A model generated the notes under the pieces. It was not told the DNA's origin. It did no database searches and was given only the letters and a program-made list of their open reading frames with translations. A stretch of DNA of 64,000 nucleotides from Lineus longissimus (lineage: Eukaryota; Nemertea; Pilidiophora; Heteronemertea; Lineidae), in the NCBI RefSeq assembly GCF_910592395.1, contig NC_088320.1, forward strand, positions 10,234,001 through 10,298,000, given 5' to 3'. The translations under genes were made by a program, and so were the position numbers. Positions 1-12,719 of the stretch are shown piece after piece (within the stretch, counting starts at the first letter, position 1; every line of letters starts with the position of its first letter).

Positions 1-850
1 GATCGGCAGCATTGGAACGGTGTGAAAGAGGGCGCCATGTCCAAATAGGACGAAAGCGTAACGACGACGACGACGACATGCGCAATACATCGACTCGCAT
101 CGTTGATGATCTGGCGCCTCGAGTTTCAAGATCGGTACGGAAAGATGTAGAGCATCTTTCTGTACGCTCAGAATGAGGTTGCTAAAACACATATATATAA
201 GTTAAAACTAACAATAGGTAAAAAACATCCTGAGCAAGTTTGCAAAATACTCGGGCAACGAGGTGTTTGATAGTTTATGCAAGTTTCTCGAATTCGAATC
301 TATTTTTGTCTGTCATGTGACCTCGGCAAATTCCCGGCCAATCTTGACACTAGAGGCGCTGATTTCGTTGCTTACAAATTTCGGCACTGTGCGAGTTTGG
401 CCCAAGCCGGCCGCGGTGGAATTGAAAATGTCCTCGTCCATGTCTATCATGTGTACGAGTTTGATTTGAAGAGGCATTTATCTGCATCATTGGAACAAAA
501 AAGTGGCAGTGAATTCACTCAGACATAAACAAAATGGTAAGCATATGATATATACAACATTCCGGAAATTTCGCAGAAGGTGCTGTTCATATTTAACCTG
601 GCTATTTCCATGACCATGAATGGCATGATTCTGGGCTGTTATTTATTAAAGCTGAACTATCTCCATTTAAGGTGCCTGCGCCATGTTTATAAAAAGGCAG
701 CCGTGCCACCGCGCGACTACCTTTGTAAATAGCAACTACCATCCGCCATGTTTTAACCCTTTAGCTCCTGGGGGTCTACAAATTTTTTTCCAGCATCTCC
801 CTGAAGATTTCCAGGTAGCCTATTCCTATAGCATGTATAGTGTATAGGTG
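1..850. other. Non-genic stretch, nothing recognised
   Basis: No open frame here shows a recognisable domain or a convincing splice pattern. Two short overlapping frames near 263-528 have no family signature. The sequence has ordinary intergenic composition with an A/T-rich patch near 185-230. Confidence 0.5.
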
Positions 851-1038
851 TACACCTTTCCAGAAATGGGGCGCTGAGTGTCCGAAGTAATGATATCATA
901 AGGGGAAACTAGGCCTTATGGTGGAGGGACAAAGGAGATAGTCATTGTTGACCAACACACTTGAATGCCTTTAATGACGGACTAGGGGGAAAGAGTTAGT
1001 TCCAATGCAAGCCACCAATTTCGGGAAGCATTTATAAG
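851..1038. repeat. Dispersed ~190-bp repeat, copy 1
   Basis: This block begins ACACCTTTCCAGAAATGGGG and is nearly identical to 4522-4710 and 12994-13182. In the other two copies it sits inside the ~302-bp satellite, directly after its GTGTAACTATA junction; here it stands alone. It encodes nothing evident. Confidence 0.8.
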
Positions 1039-1859
1039 CCCCCCTTTAGGAGGGGCTCTTAAGATACACGTGTGTGTGGGAGTATATACTGATTTGATGA
1101 GAAATAAAGAGAGTAACAATTGTATATCCTACAAACAATTGTTTTTGGTATTTTTCTGAATTAACTCCGTTGAGTTTACCGATTTCTCCGCGATCTTCCG
1201 GTGGTGGTTGCTATCCCATTGGTTGAAATTAATTTAAATTAATTTAAATCTTCATGGGAATTCGCTACATCATATGCCTAAGAAATTGGCCAATTATATT
1301 AATATTTTTATTAGAGAAATATCCGTCCTAAATAATGACAGAAAAGGGTGGTTTATTTCAATTTTGTGTCGACATGATCGAGGTCACGTGACATAAAAAC
1401 AAAACAATCGCACACACCCGTCCAAAAAAGGCACTTTAAGAAAAACAAATACGTTTTTCCAGCTTAAAACCACACTGACGACTAAGTTATATTGGTCTTC
1501 TGCCCAAATCTGAAGTATCAAAATGAATCACAAACTAGAACTAGCTCTATTTAGCAAAAGTTGCGTGAAAAATTCGGGTGAGCGACATTCTGCACCCTAG
1601 CGGCCAATAATTAAACTACTTTCAGCCGTCTGCTCCGGTCTCGTTAGGAAGTTTTTCCCAAATGTACGCGATGATGACGTGCCCCATTAACAGGACGTAA
1701 CATCTATTTTAAAATGCGTTTCCAAAGTGAATGCATGAGGACAACCTATTTGTGTCGTATATCACTGGAAACGCCCGATTCTCGTGAATAAGGACAATCA
1801 CAATGACGTATTACATTACCAAAACAAAAATGTGTCGGAAGGAACTATATGGATGGTCC

Positions 1860-2090
1860 CATCGCACCCCCCCCTCCAGCAGTATGACACAGAAGGGCTA
1901 GTTGACTGTCCACCGGGGGGGTTTGGGGGGAGCTTCCCCCCAACGCACTGGTAAAAACCTATGTCGATGGAGGGGGGTTTGGGGGGTGTCCCCCCATTGT
2001 AACAGCTGTAGTTGTTAGAGCTTGCACTTAACATATGCTCGTAGGGGGGTTCGGGGGAGCTCCCCCGACCTAAAGGGGGGCTCACTAAGT
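1860..2090. repeat. G-run/C-run block with self-complementary units
   Basis: Three or four imperfect units of about 65-75 bp each carry a G-run pair followed by a complementary C-run, for example GGGGGGTTTGGGGGG then a C6 run. Each unit can fold as a hairpin, and the plus strand has several closely spaced G6 runs. A 102-codon minus-strand frame across it is proline/glycine-rich only because of these runs and is not called as a gene. Related blocks lie at 59550-59702. Confidence 0.65.
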
Positions 2091-2690
2091 CCTTGACTTT
2101 ACATATTAGACTGTCTTTGGGCAAAAGAGATCTAGGCCTATATGCAAAAAATTACAAGTGATCGGGAGCTCTGAAGCGAGGTATATGGTTAGAGAGTGTG
2201 TGTATACCGGCAATGAAAAAAAGTTGACCCGGAGCCAGAAAACCACCTCACCCAGGTGAAATTTTTGCACGCGAGGATTCGTATACGCCTATGCACAGCA
2301 ATTTACCTGGGGAGAGATTTTCTTTTTCCAAAACAATGCAGGGGGACTGATGATTTTTACGCGGAGTAGCCACTGTTCGGTTGGAGATTTCGTCAACGGA
2401 TCCAGTAGTTACGAAACGTGCCCTGCTAACGGACAACGACGGACGTCCCGCCAATGCAAAAGCTCACCTCTAAGCTAAAAACCATTGTGTACAATCCGCA
2501 TTAATCTTGAGAGCTACTTGTTTTAGTACAAATACAACATCTTATCCTACAATATGATATAACGTCAAATGACAATTACACAGAATCTGTACAGGTAAGG
2601 AGAGGGAAATGTGTAGTACGATGAGCTTTGTATGTCAAAGCAGGCCAGTGGACCATTTTGCTCCTAGACATGGCATCATCCTAACTATAT

Positions 2691-2735
2691 ACCCCCCCCC
2701 CCCCACCACCACCACCACCACCACCACCACCACCA
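2691..2735. repeat. Poly-C / (CAC)n microsatellite
   Basis: A C-run is followed by about eleven CAC triplets. The surrounding 2.1-3.4 kb contains no recognisable gene; short frames there translate the microsatellite. Confidence 0.95.
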
Positions 2736-3404
2736 GAGTCTTCTCGCTCACCAGCCCTATTAACGAAGAGCTCCCTATCAAGGCCTGAGCCTTCCCCATA
2801 TTATTTATTTTGAAGCTAACAATCATACCTACAATATGATATCATTAATTTTTCATTTTAACCCCCTGGTATCGAAAGCATTAACACTCTCAGCAATTTA
2901 GTGAAAATAGATAGAAAGGCCCTGTAGTAAACAATAGAATCATAAAAAGTTCCTACCTAATCAAAAAAATCTTTAAAGAAACCCTAATGTACGATAATTC
3001 AACCTAATACTTTTGATCGAAAAACACAACCCGGCAGTCTCCTGTACATGAATACATGGAGGAGGCTGACTCGCCAACTCGCCCTGTATTAGTATTACTC
3101 GGTAAAATGTACAGCAACCCACCTAGGAACAAGGAAGATTACACTGTGGTGTAACTTTACTTCTCTGCCCCTTGGATATCTTAGGGTGGGAGTTTTAAAC
3201 ACGGGCGGCTACGGGCGGTACAGGAGGGGTACGCCGGTCGTAATTACTTGTGTGTTGTCCGGTTAAATAGAAATCCACCAATACATATTGCCGTAGTGCA
3301 GTTATTATGTACAAAAAATTGGTTATATCCGCACTTTCGGAGAAAGTTCGGATACTGTTTTTATCAGGATTGTCGGTCCGACCGTCTGGCCGTCCGTCTG
3401 TATG

Positions 3405-4010
3405 TCACACTCTTGTGACCTCTCTACATTCTGAACGAGTTAGCCTAGACATTTCATATTTGGTGTGCACGCGTATCGGGTGAATATCAAGACCAAGTTC
3501 GATAATGGCTGATTTCGCACTCAAGATGGCTGACTGGCGGCCATTTTGTTGTAAAACTTCCAAATCACTTGTGACCAGACCTACATTCTGAACGAGTTCG
3601 CCTAGACATTTCATATTTGGTGTGCACCTGTATTGGGTGAATATCAAGGCCAAGTTCCATAATGGCTGATTTTGCATTCAAGATGGCCGACTGTCGGCCA
3701 TTTTGTTGTAAAACTTGCAAATGCCTTGTGACCTCTCTACATTCTGAACGAGTTCACCTAGACATTTCATATTTAGTGTGTATGTGTATGGTGTAAATAT
3801 CAAGGTGAAGTTCGATAATGGCTGATTTTGCATTGAAGATGGCCGACTAGTGGCCATTTTGTTGTAAAACTTGGAAATGCCTTGTGACCTCTCTACATTC
3901 TGAACGAGTTCACTTAGACATTTCATATGCGGTGTGCATGTGTATTTGGTGAATATCAAGGCCAAGTTTGATAATGGCTGATTTCCCACTCAAGATGGCC
4001 GACTAGCAGC
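3405..4010. repeat. Satellite A: ~156-bp tandem units, about 3.8 copies
   Basis: Units start at GTGACCTCTCTACATTCTGA (about 3416, 3570, 3728, 3886) and end in a segment with GGCGGCCATTTTGTTGTAAA. Two minus-strand frames of 90 and 103 codons run through it because the period is close to a multiple of three; they repeat internally and are not genes. The same family recurs at 12122-12480. Confidence 0.9.
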
Positions 4011-5528
4011 CTTTTTGGCTCACCGTCAGGGGAGTCTATAAAATAGCCCTGCGTCCGTCGTCCGTATCCTGTGTGGCACGTTTCTTAACTGCTTGTGCTA
4101 TGAACTTGAAACTTTGTACACATTATGAGCTAGGTCACATGACCTTTGGCAGCGAATTTCGGTCCGGTCTGATTCTTCACCTGGCCACCAGGGGGCTAAA
4201 ACCAAAAACTTAAAAAGTGCGATAGATCGTTTATTACTGATTTGTTTTTGCTAAAATTTTTATGGTGGGTACCCCTAGCAAAGATACATCAGATATTATA
4301 CGGGTTTTTGATTTGACCTACTTTTCAAGGTCACAGAGGTCAAACTCTAAAATTTCACCGATAGTGGCACGTTTTGTCTTTATTCGTCATATAGTCTTTA
4401 TATTTGGTGTGTAGACACCTGTTACGTAGCTCTACATGTTGACAAAAAATCAGGTTAATGTGGCGTACTTTTCAAGGTCACAGAGGTCAAATGGTGTGAA
4501 TTGGCCGTTTGTGTGTAACTATACACCTTTCCAGAAATGGGGCGCTGAGTGTCCGAAATAGTGATGTCATAAGGGGAAACTAGACCTTATGGTGGAGGGA
4601 CAAAGGAGATAGTCATGGTTGACCAACACACTTGAATGCCTTTGATGATGGACAAGGGGGAAAAAGTTAGTTCCAATGCAAGCCACCAATTTCAGGAAGC
4701 ATGTATAAGACACATTTCTTAACCGCTAAAGCTATGAACTTGAAGTTTGGTACACCTGATTCCCTATGTCATGTTACCTCTGACACCAAATTTCGGTCCG
4801 ATCTGATTCTTGACTTTCAAATATTGCCGTGCGGCCATCTTAACCACTAAAGCTATGAATTTTAAACTTGGTACACATGACCCCCCTAGGTCAGATGACC
4901 TGTGACACTGATTTTCGGTCCGGTCTGATTCTTCACTTGGCCACCAGGGGGCCAAAACCAAAAAGTTTGAATAGTGCCATATCTCGCTTATTACTGATTA
5001 GTTTTTGGTAAAAATTTTATAGTAGATACTCATAGCAAGGATACATCACATATGACACGGGTTTTTGATTTGACGCACTTGTTAAGGTCACAGAGGTCAA
5101 ATGGCGTAAATTGGCCATTTGAGCGTAACTGTGGAACATTTGTTAACCCCTAAGGCTATGAACTTGAGACTTTGTACAAAGGACCCCCTAGGTCAGCTGA
5201 CCTGTGACCCTGAATTTCACTCCGGTCTGATTCTCGACTTGGCCACCAGGGGGCCAAAAGTGAAAACCTAGAAAGTGTGATATTTCGCTTATTAGTGATT
5301 CTTTTCAATAACATTTTGATGGTAGGTTCTCCTAGCAAGGATACATCACATATCATATGAGTTTTTGATCTGACCTGCTTTTCAAGGTCACAGAGGTCGA
5401 ATGGCATAAATTGGTCGCTTGACGCAAGGGCCCAACGCGCCGCGTAGCGGCAAAAAAGCGAAGCTGGCGAAACATTTATAACGGGTCACCGTCACTTATT
5501 GGCTCACCGTAGGGGAGTCTATACAATA

Positions 5529-5554
5529 CCGCAGTGTCCGTCGTCCGTCGTCGT

Positions 5555-5616
<62 letters not shown>

Positions 5617-5621
5617 CGTCG
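5529..5621. repeat. (GTC)n microsatellite with GTCC interruptions
   Basis: About thirty GTC triplets, with GTCC interruptions at both edges, sit just after a second GGCTCACCGTAGGGGAGTC start motif. The same motif-plus-GTCC arrangement occurs at 4016-4065 and near 61410-61445. A 93-codon plus-strand frame here is a poly-arginine artefact. Confidence 0.95.
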
Positions 5622-5940
5622 TATCCTAGTTCAAAAACAGTGGCACGTTTCTTAACCGCTAGGCCTATGAACTTAAAACTTTGTACACATGACCCCCTAG
5701 GTCAGATGACCCGTGACACTAAATTTTTGTCCGATCTGATCCTCTACTTGGCCACCAGGGGGCCAAATGTGGATATCTAAAAACTGTGATATCTCGCTTA
5801 TTAGTGACTTGTTTTCGATGAAACTTTTGTTGTAGGTACTCATAGTAAATATACATCTTATATTATACGGGTTTTTAATTTGACCTACTTTTCAAGGTCA
5901 CAGAGGTCATATGGCGTAAATTGGCCGTTAGAGTGTAAAC

Positions 5941-6544
5941 TATGGCACGTTTCTTAACCACTAAAGCTATGAACTTGAAACTTGGTACATATAACCCCCT
6001 ATATCACATAGCCTCTGGTGCTGAATTTCAGTTTGATCTGATTCTCAACTTTGCCACCAGGGGGCCAAAAGTGGAAATCTAAAAAGTGTGATATCTCGCT
6101 TATAAGTGACTTGTTTTCGATAAAATTTTTATGGTAGGTACCCTTAGGAAGAATACATCACATATCTTACGGGTTTTCAATTTGACCTACTTTTCAAGGT
6201 CACAGAGGTCATATGGCGTAAATTGGCCGTTAGAGTGTAAACTATGGCACGTTTCTTAACCACTAAAGCTATGAACTTGAAACTTGGTACATATAACCCC
6301 CTATATCACATAGCCTCTGGTGCTGAATTTCAGTTTGATCTGATTCTCAACTTTGCCACCAGGGGGCCAAAAGTGGAAATCTAAAAAGTGTGATATCTCG
6401 CTTATAAGTGACTTGTTTTCGATAAAATTTTTATGGTAGGTACCCTTAGGAAGAATACATCACATATCTTACGGGTTTTCAATTTGACCTACTTTTCAAG
6501 GTCACAGAGGTCATATGGCGTAAATTGGCCGTTAGAGTGTAAAC
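5941..6544. repeat. Two identical 302-bp satellite B units in tandem
   Basis: Positions 5941-6242 and 6243-6544 read as identical over 302 bp, whereas neighbouring units differ at many sites. This indicates a recent unit duplication or local conversion. Confidence 0.85.
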
Positions 6545-7200
6545 TATGGCACGTTTCTTAACCAGTAAAGCTATGAACTTGAAACTTGGTGCATATAACC
6601 CCCTACATCAGATAACCTCTGATGCCAAATTTTGGCTCGATCTGATTCTTTATTCGGCCACCAGGGGGCCATAATGGAAAAAGTAAGAAGTGCAATATCT
6701 TGCTTATTTTTAGTGATTCGTTTTCAATAACATTTTTATGGTAGGTTCTCCTAGCAAGGATACATCACATATCATATGAGTTTTTGATCTGACCTGCTTT
6801 TCAAGGTCACAGAGGTCAAATGGCGTAAATTTGTCGTTTGATTGTAACTATGGCACGTTTCTTAACCACTAAAGCTTTGAACTTGAAATTTGATACACAT
6901 GACTCCCTACGTCATGTAACCTCGGACACCGAATTTCGATCTGATCTGGTACTCAACTCGGCCACCAGGAGGCCAAAACTAAAATAGGTAAAAAGTGCAA
7001 TATCTCGTTTATTATTGACTTGTTTTTGATGATATTCTTATGGTACTTACTCCAAGCAACGATACATCACATGTCATACCGACTTTGGTTTGACCTATAT
7101 ACTATACATGTACAATGTTTCTTAATCTGGATGAATTACAAAGCACCAAATATCTATACGGTGAGCACAATGGCCCCTGGCCGTTTCATTATTGGACTTA

Positions 7201-10136
7201 TAGCGCATTTACGGGGTTGCAACTATTTTGCTTATAGTGTCACCAGGAAAGAAAAGCATGCGACCTAACGCCGATCTATTTGTATAAAGTGATAATTGGA
7301 AGGTATATAGTAGGAAATATCAATAAAATAATCATTCCATGTCGTCTTTTGAGGGCATTTTTGATTGTAAAAAATATATGTATACGTCACCGTAGTCTCT
7401 GCAATGATAATTTTATCAGAGCAGTCTCGCGCAAGTAGAAGTTCTTTACCTATTAGTTCTTCACTTATTAGTCTCAACGTCTGGCGCAAAGCCAGACGTT
7501 TTCCATTACGATTTCACTACGATGTTTGACAAGAAGGAGCAGTGCGCGAGATATGCTAATGAGCAGACTTCCCTCGCTTGAGTTTCTGAAGAATGTTCCA
7601 TATCGCGCTAAGCTCATCACTGCTGATTATGACAGGCGTGCAACGGTAGGTATCTGCTCCCCAACTTCCACCCTAATACGGTACAATAAGTTACCATTTG
7701 ATGGGAATGGGACAATGCCCTCACTGTGTATGGAGTCATAGGGATAAGAAGACATTATTCATTAGTTTTGGTACAAGTGATTTTGCCCAAAAAGCATGCG
7801 CATTCAAAAAACAAAATATGCAAGGTATCACGTACATGACCATGACGACGTGCAGAAAGTGCACTGGCCAGTGCATACCCTATGGCTATGTACTAGTAAA
7901 CATGGTAAACATGGTAAACATGAACAACATCATTATTCATCGGCAGTTCATTTTACTCTGAGCTTTTCCTGAAACATATAGCCATGATGATTAGGCCTAC
8001 CATGTACCATGACCAATAACAGCACTAGATCATGTAGATGTCAACAAGTTCACATGAACCGTATAATCCCGCATGGCGCATGTGGGGCATGCGTCTAAAC
8101 CAAAGCCCCAAAATCACTTGTTTTTGTCTATTTCACTTGTGTTTCCCCCGTCTCCCAGTCCATAATACATTTACAGTTTACAATCCCCGATCATGGCCCA
8201 ACAAAAGGTCATCGGTTGACTAAAGGAACACAACTGTTCAATGGATTTATAGTTCAATAGTTGAATGCGATCAAACTACGTCTTTTCAATCGTGGATTGT
8301 AAATTTAACCCCATGGGCCTAGGGAAGGCCCTATAACAATACTTTCGACACAGTTATTATCTCCGCTGCCTCCACCATGTTACACACAGTGCTCACTGCT
8401 GATTCTAAAATGCGCCACCTAGTCAAAACAGGACATATGTTCTTCTAGGAATAGATCTCTTTCCAGTATTTCGTCATTCCACTATCGTCATCACCTCATC
8501 ATACTTTCATTGACATTACAGGCACACATCAAGATCCACAGAGCACTCTTCAAATCATCTAGTGGTTATCCAACTAGGATTATAAAGGTAATTTCTTAGC
8601 CCCGCACAGTGGGTTTCAGTCTTGATAAAGGGGCACTATTGCTAGCAGCTAGGTAGGCAAGATAAAGTTAGCCGTAGTAGCCGATAGGGGTCTCTCACCC
8701 CTCAAAGTCGTCACAACTATTCAAGCTTGTACAAGGAATACATGCAGCGCTGACTCTAACAAGACCCAATGGGAATGTCGCACAGTCATCTGTCAAAAAC
8801 AAGATCTATGTTGTAGTATGATCTCTTGCCAATATTTAATAATTGCACTATCGTCATCACCTCATCATACTTCATTGACATTACAGGCACACATTGACAT
8901 AGACCACTGTTGCAATCAACAACACAGTCGCTATCCAAGTAGCATTATAGAGGTAATTATCATTATCATACCTCATTAGCATGTGAACCAATCGCGTCGC
9001 GTCCTTTGCGATCACGGCAAAGCCTCATGGAATAATGTCTTTCACCGTTGAATAATTTTTCATATTCCATGCCTACAACTTCAATTTCTTCATATTCCAT
9101 GGCTAGAAGTTCAATACTAATATAATATCCAAGATAAAGTTACAAGAAGTAGTCAATAGGGGTCTCTCACCTCTCACTGTATGTCCACACTATTCACGCT
9201 TGTACGAGGAATACATTCAATGCTGAATCTAACAACACCCAGTGCCCTTACTCTGTATATTAGTCACTGGAAGATGGCCCATTTCACTCCTTGCTTCTAC
9301 TTCACCTATAGTCTATGCAAACGCCTCAGTTCTATGATATCACATTCACTTTCAGCTGTCATGCAACGCAACAACTGTGCTATCTGCCATCGCACATCAA
9401 CGAAGAAGTGCAGCCGCCCACATTCCACCTCACGTCTGTCCGACCAGCTGCAATCCTCGAGGACGCCCCACTGTACCACGATTTCACTACGATGTTTGAC
9501 AAGAAGGAGCAGTGCGCGAGATAGGCTAATGAGCAGACTTCCCTCGCTTGAGTTTCGGAAGAATGTTCCATATCGCGCTAAGCTGACCACTGCTGACCAT
9601 GACAGGCGTGCATTGGACTGGTACAGGTTGGAACTGAACATTGAATATGCTGGTGGTGACGCTTTCTGATGAGAAGTTGGTCGTGACTGATGCAGTATCC
9701 TTGGACTTGTCCACAGCATCGTTCAATCATTGCTCTCTGAGCTGCCTTGATTCTGTACTTACCCAAATACTAAGACCAAATGCCTCTTGACTGTGCTTTA
9801 AGAGAGACTGGCGCCATGCCTAGAGATATGACTGACCCCTATTGGCAAATTTGTATGACTTTATCTTGCCTACCTAGCTGCTGCCTATAGTCTCCCTTTA
9901 ACTGCGGAACACTTCAAAGTCGATAAAATGCCATGTTCCACCTTTTAATGTGTTCAGACTGCCATTTTCAAAATAATCAAGTCAGGACACTGCCTTCTCG
10001 TCTCATAATAAATTTTGCTTTCCTCAATAATAACATTTCTTCTTCTTCAATGCTTTCATCATTCCAAACTTCTCCTCCTCTGACTTTTACAGGGGTACAG
10101 TCATGGCAATCAAAACCCAAATACTGAGACCAAATG
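7201..10136. other. Non-genic stretch with small duplicated fragments
   Basis: No gene is recognised. 7503-7635 and 9477-9610 are near-identical and each can be read, across a frame break, as a short peptide beginning HDFTTMFDKKEQCAR; the family is not recognised and stops interrupt it, so it may be a gene or repeat fragment. 8440-8545 and 8818-8935 share a second duplicated segment (CACTATCGTCATCACCTCAT). Confidence 0.5.
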
Positions 10137-10201
10137 CCTGTTGACTGTGCTTTAAGAGAGACTGGCGCCATGCCTAGTCTCTCTTAAAGCACAGTCAACA
10201 G
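10137..10201. repeat. Near-perfect 65-bp palindrome
   Basis: Arms of about 26 bp (CTGTTGACTGTGCTTTAAGA and onward, and its complement) flank a ~13-bp loop with GGCGCCATGCC. A single left arm with the same loop sequence occurs at 9795-9825 without the right arm. Confidence 0.9.
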
Positions 10202-10261
10202 ACACCAACCCCCTCAGACTCAGAAACCACAAACGCCCAACCCTTCCTGCTACCTTAATAC

Positions 10262-10620
10262 TTCTGGATTGTAACTATGGCACGTTTCTTAACCACTAAA
10301 GCTATGAACTTGAAATTTGGTAAACATGACTCCCTATGTCATATAACCTCGGACACCGAATTTCGATCTGATCTGGTACTCAACTTGGCCACCAGGAGGC
10401 CAAAACTAAAATAGGTAAAAAGTGCAGTATCTCGTTTATTAGTGTTACTCCAAGCAACGATACATCACATGTCATACCGACTTTGGTTTGACCTATATAC
10501 TATACATGTACAATGTTTCCTAACCTGGATGAATTCCAAAGCATCAAATATCTATACGGTGAGCACAATGGCCCCTGGCCATTTCATTGTTGTAAAACTT
10601 AGATTTGCCTTGTGACCTAT
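10262..10620. repeat. Satellite B fragment
   Basis: It matches the array at 6850-7200, including the GGCCACCAGGAGGCC variant and the closing GGTGAGCACAATGGCCCC. It lacks an internal segment present in the array. Confidence 0.85.
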
Positions 10621-12110
10621 GGCCTGTTATGTGTAGCACTATGCGATTCACTGATTCATTCAATATTTCAGTCAGAAATCGAATGAATAGTTTCTTTAGT
10701 GAAAAATAAATCAAATAAATTGTCAATCAAATCGAATGATAGGTTGTTTTATCAAAAATGTATTGGAAAGAGTTTAAAATATCAAGACCGAGATCAAACA
10801 ATCTCATTCGATTCTTACAAATCACCTATTCAATATTAATCGCATAATTCGTCATATAGATTAAAGTACATTTCGATATAATCAAATAGTTCTTACAAAA
10901 AATTGAATGATAATTTGATTTTAAGAATGAATGTTCATTCGATTCCATATCAAATGAAAAGCAATATTCGATTTAAAAATCAAATGGTCTATTTGATTTA
11001 AATCGAATAAAAAATATATATATTTGATTTCAAAATCGAATGGTCTATTCGATTTAAATCAAATGATTATTCGATTTAAAAATCAAATGGTCTTTTTGAT
11101 TTAAATCGAATAAAAAAATATATGTATATTTGATTTCAAAATCGAATGGTCTATTCGATTTTAAATCGGATGACCTATTCGATTTAAATCGAATGAGTAT
11201 TCGATTTCTAAATCAAATGGTCTCATTCGATTCTGCTCCTATTCCATTCGATTCTAATTGGTTGCTAGTTTGTCACGTGACTACGATTGACCAATCAAAA
11301 TCGAATAGAAATCTACAAAAATCGAATGACATATTCAATTTTAAATCGAATGGTCTATTCGATTTTAAATCGAATGACCTATTCGATTTAAATCGAATGA
11401 GTATTCGATTTCTAAATCAAATGGTCTCATTCGATTCTGCTCCTATTCCATTCGATTCTAATTGGTTGCTAGTTTGTCACGTGACTATGATTGACCAATC
11501 AAAATCGAATAGAAATCTACACAAAATCGAATGACCTATTCGGTTTTAAATCGAATAAAATCTGATGATAATTCGATTTTAAAATCGAAAGACCCATTCG
11601 ATTTCAAATCGAATATATGAAATCGAATAATACTAAAATCTAATTCATATATTCGATTTGAAATCGAATTTACATTCGATTTAAATATCAAATCGAATAG
11701 TGCATTCGATTTTGAAATCGAATAGCTATTCGATTTCAAAATCGTATATACTTCTTATTTGATTCTGAAATTGAATATACTTTGATTAAATTGAAAGATT
11801 TGGTGTAATTAAAATCGAAAATGCTTCGTTTTTTGACCAGTTAATGCGATATATTTGAATCTGATTTTGATCTATTTCTTTCACCTTTTGATTTTTTCTA
11901 AGTTATATTCGATTATGAATTTATAGTGTTTGATTTGATATACAACAAGAACAGTATTTTTTGTTGATAAATGTTTGAAAAAAATCGAATGAATATGCAA
12001 AAAAATCAAATGATTGAGGGAAGAATCGAACAAAGTTGATTAAAATCGAATAGATAGGCACAAAAATCGAATTTTAATTGCAATGTTGCTCAAATCGAAT
12101 TTTGCTACAA
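10620..12110. repeat. AATCGAAT/ATTCGATT palindromic array
   Basis: About 1.5 kb of A/T-rich DNA is built from the dyad ATTCGATTTAAATCGAAT and variants, recurring every 10-30 bp. A ~200-bp segment within it is tandemly duplicated (about 11145-11340 and 11341-11535); both copies contain ATTGG, TCACGTGAC and CCAAT motifs in fixed order. Open frames on both strands (e.g. 11130-11534 plus) translate the repeat and are not called as genes. Confidence 0.85.
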
Positions 12111-12121
12111 AAAACATGCCA

Positions 12122-12480
12122 TAGTGACCCCTCTACATTCTAAACGAGTTCACCTAGACATTTCATATTTGGTGTGCAGATGTATGGGGTGAATATCAAG
12201 GTCAAGTTCAATAATGGCTGATTTCGCATTGAAGTTGGCTGACTGGCGGCCATTTTGTTGTAAAACTTCCAAATCCCTTGTGACCTCTCTACATTCTGAA
12301 CGAGTTCACCTGGACATTTCATATTTGGTGTGCACACGTGTATGGGATGAATATCAAGGTCAAGTTCGATAATGGCTGATTTTGCATTCAAGATGGCCGA
12401 CTGGCGGCCTTTTTGTTGTAAAACTTAGAAATATCTTGTGACCTCTCTACATTCAGAACGTGTTCACCTGAACATTTTTC
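12122..12480. repeat. Satellite A, second locus, about 2.3 copies
   Basis: The units match 3405-4010 with about 156-bp period. It begins right after the AATCGAAT array and ends near 12480. Confidence 0.85.
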
Positions 12481-12719
12481 GCTATAGAAATAGACTACCC
12501 AAAATAACAATAAAAGCCACTCCAATCATCAGCTTCCTTCTTTACTATTCTATTCTATTCCATTCCATAACACTACCAGCAACCTGATTTCACCAAAGTG
12601 CGGATATACTAGCGTTTGCCAGCAAACGCGGTGCCTCTAGTTTAAACTTGGTATTCATTGTATTGGTATATCTGTCTACACAATGACAATGTTTAAAATT
12701 TATATTTAGTATGTATTTC

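Larger units (their letters stand above)
4012..7200. repeat. Satellite B: ~302-bp tandem units, about nine copies
   Basis: The block opens with TTTTTGGCTCACCGTCAGGG and consists of units carrying, in order, GGCACGTTTCTTAACC, GGCCACCAGGGGGCC, TATCTCGCTTATTAGTGA and CAAGGTCACAGAGGTCAAAT. It closes near 7160-7200 with GGTGAGCACAATGGCCCC. The GGCTCACC start and GGTGAGC end are complementary, so the array may be bounded like a single dispersed element. Further copies or fragments lie at 10262-10620, 12720-13312 and 61410-62475. A copy of the ~190-bp repeat is embedded at 4522-4710. Confidence 0.9.

Noticed and set aside
5499-5780. Arg-rich 93-codon frame
   Set aside because: It is the translation of a (GTC)n microsatellite.
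11130-11534. 134-codon plus-strand frame as a gene
   Set aside because: It translates the AATCGAAT array and its internal tandem duplication.
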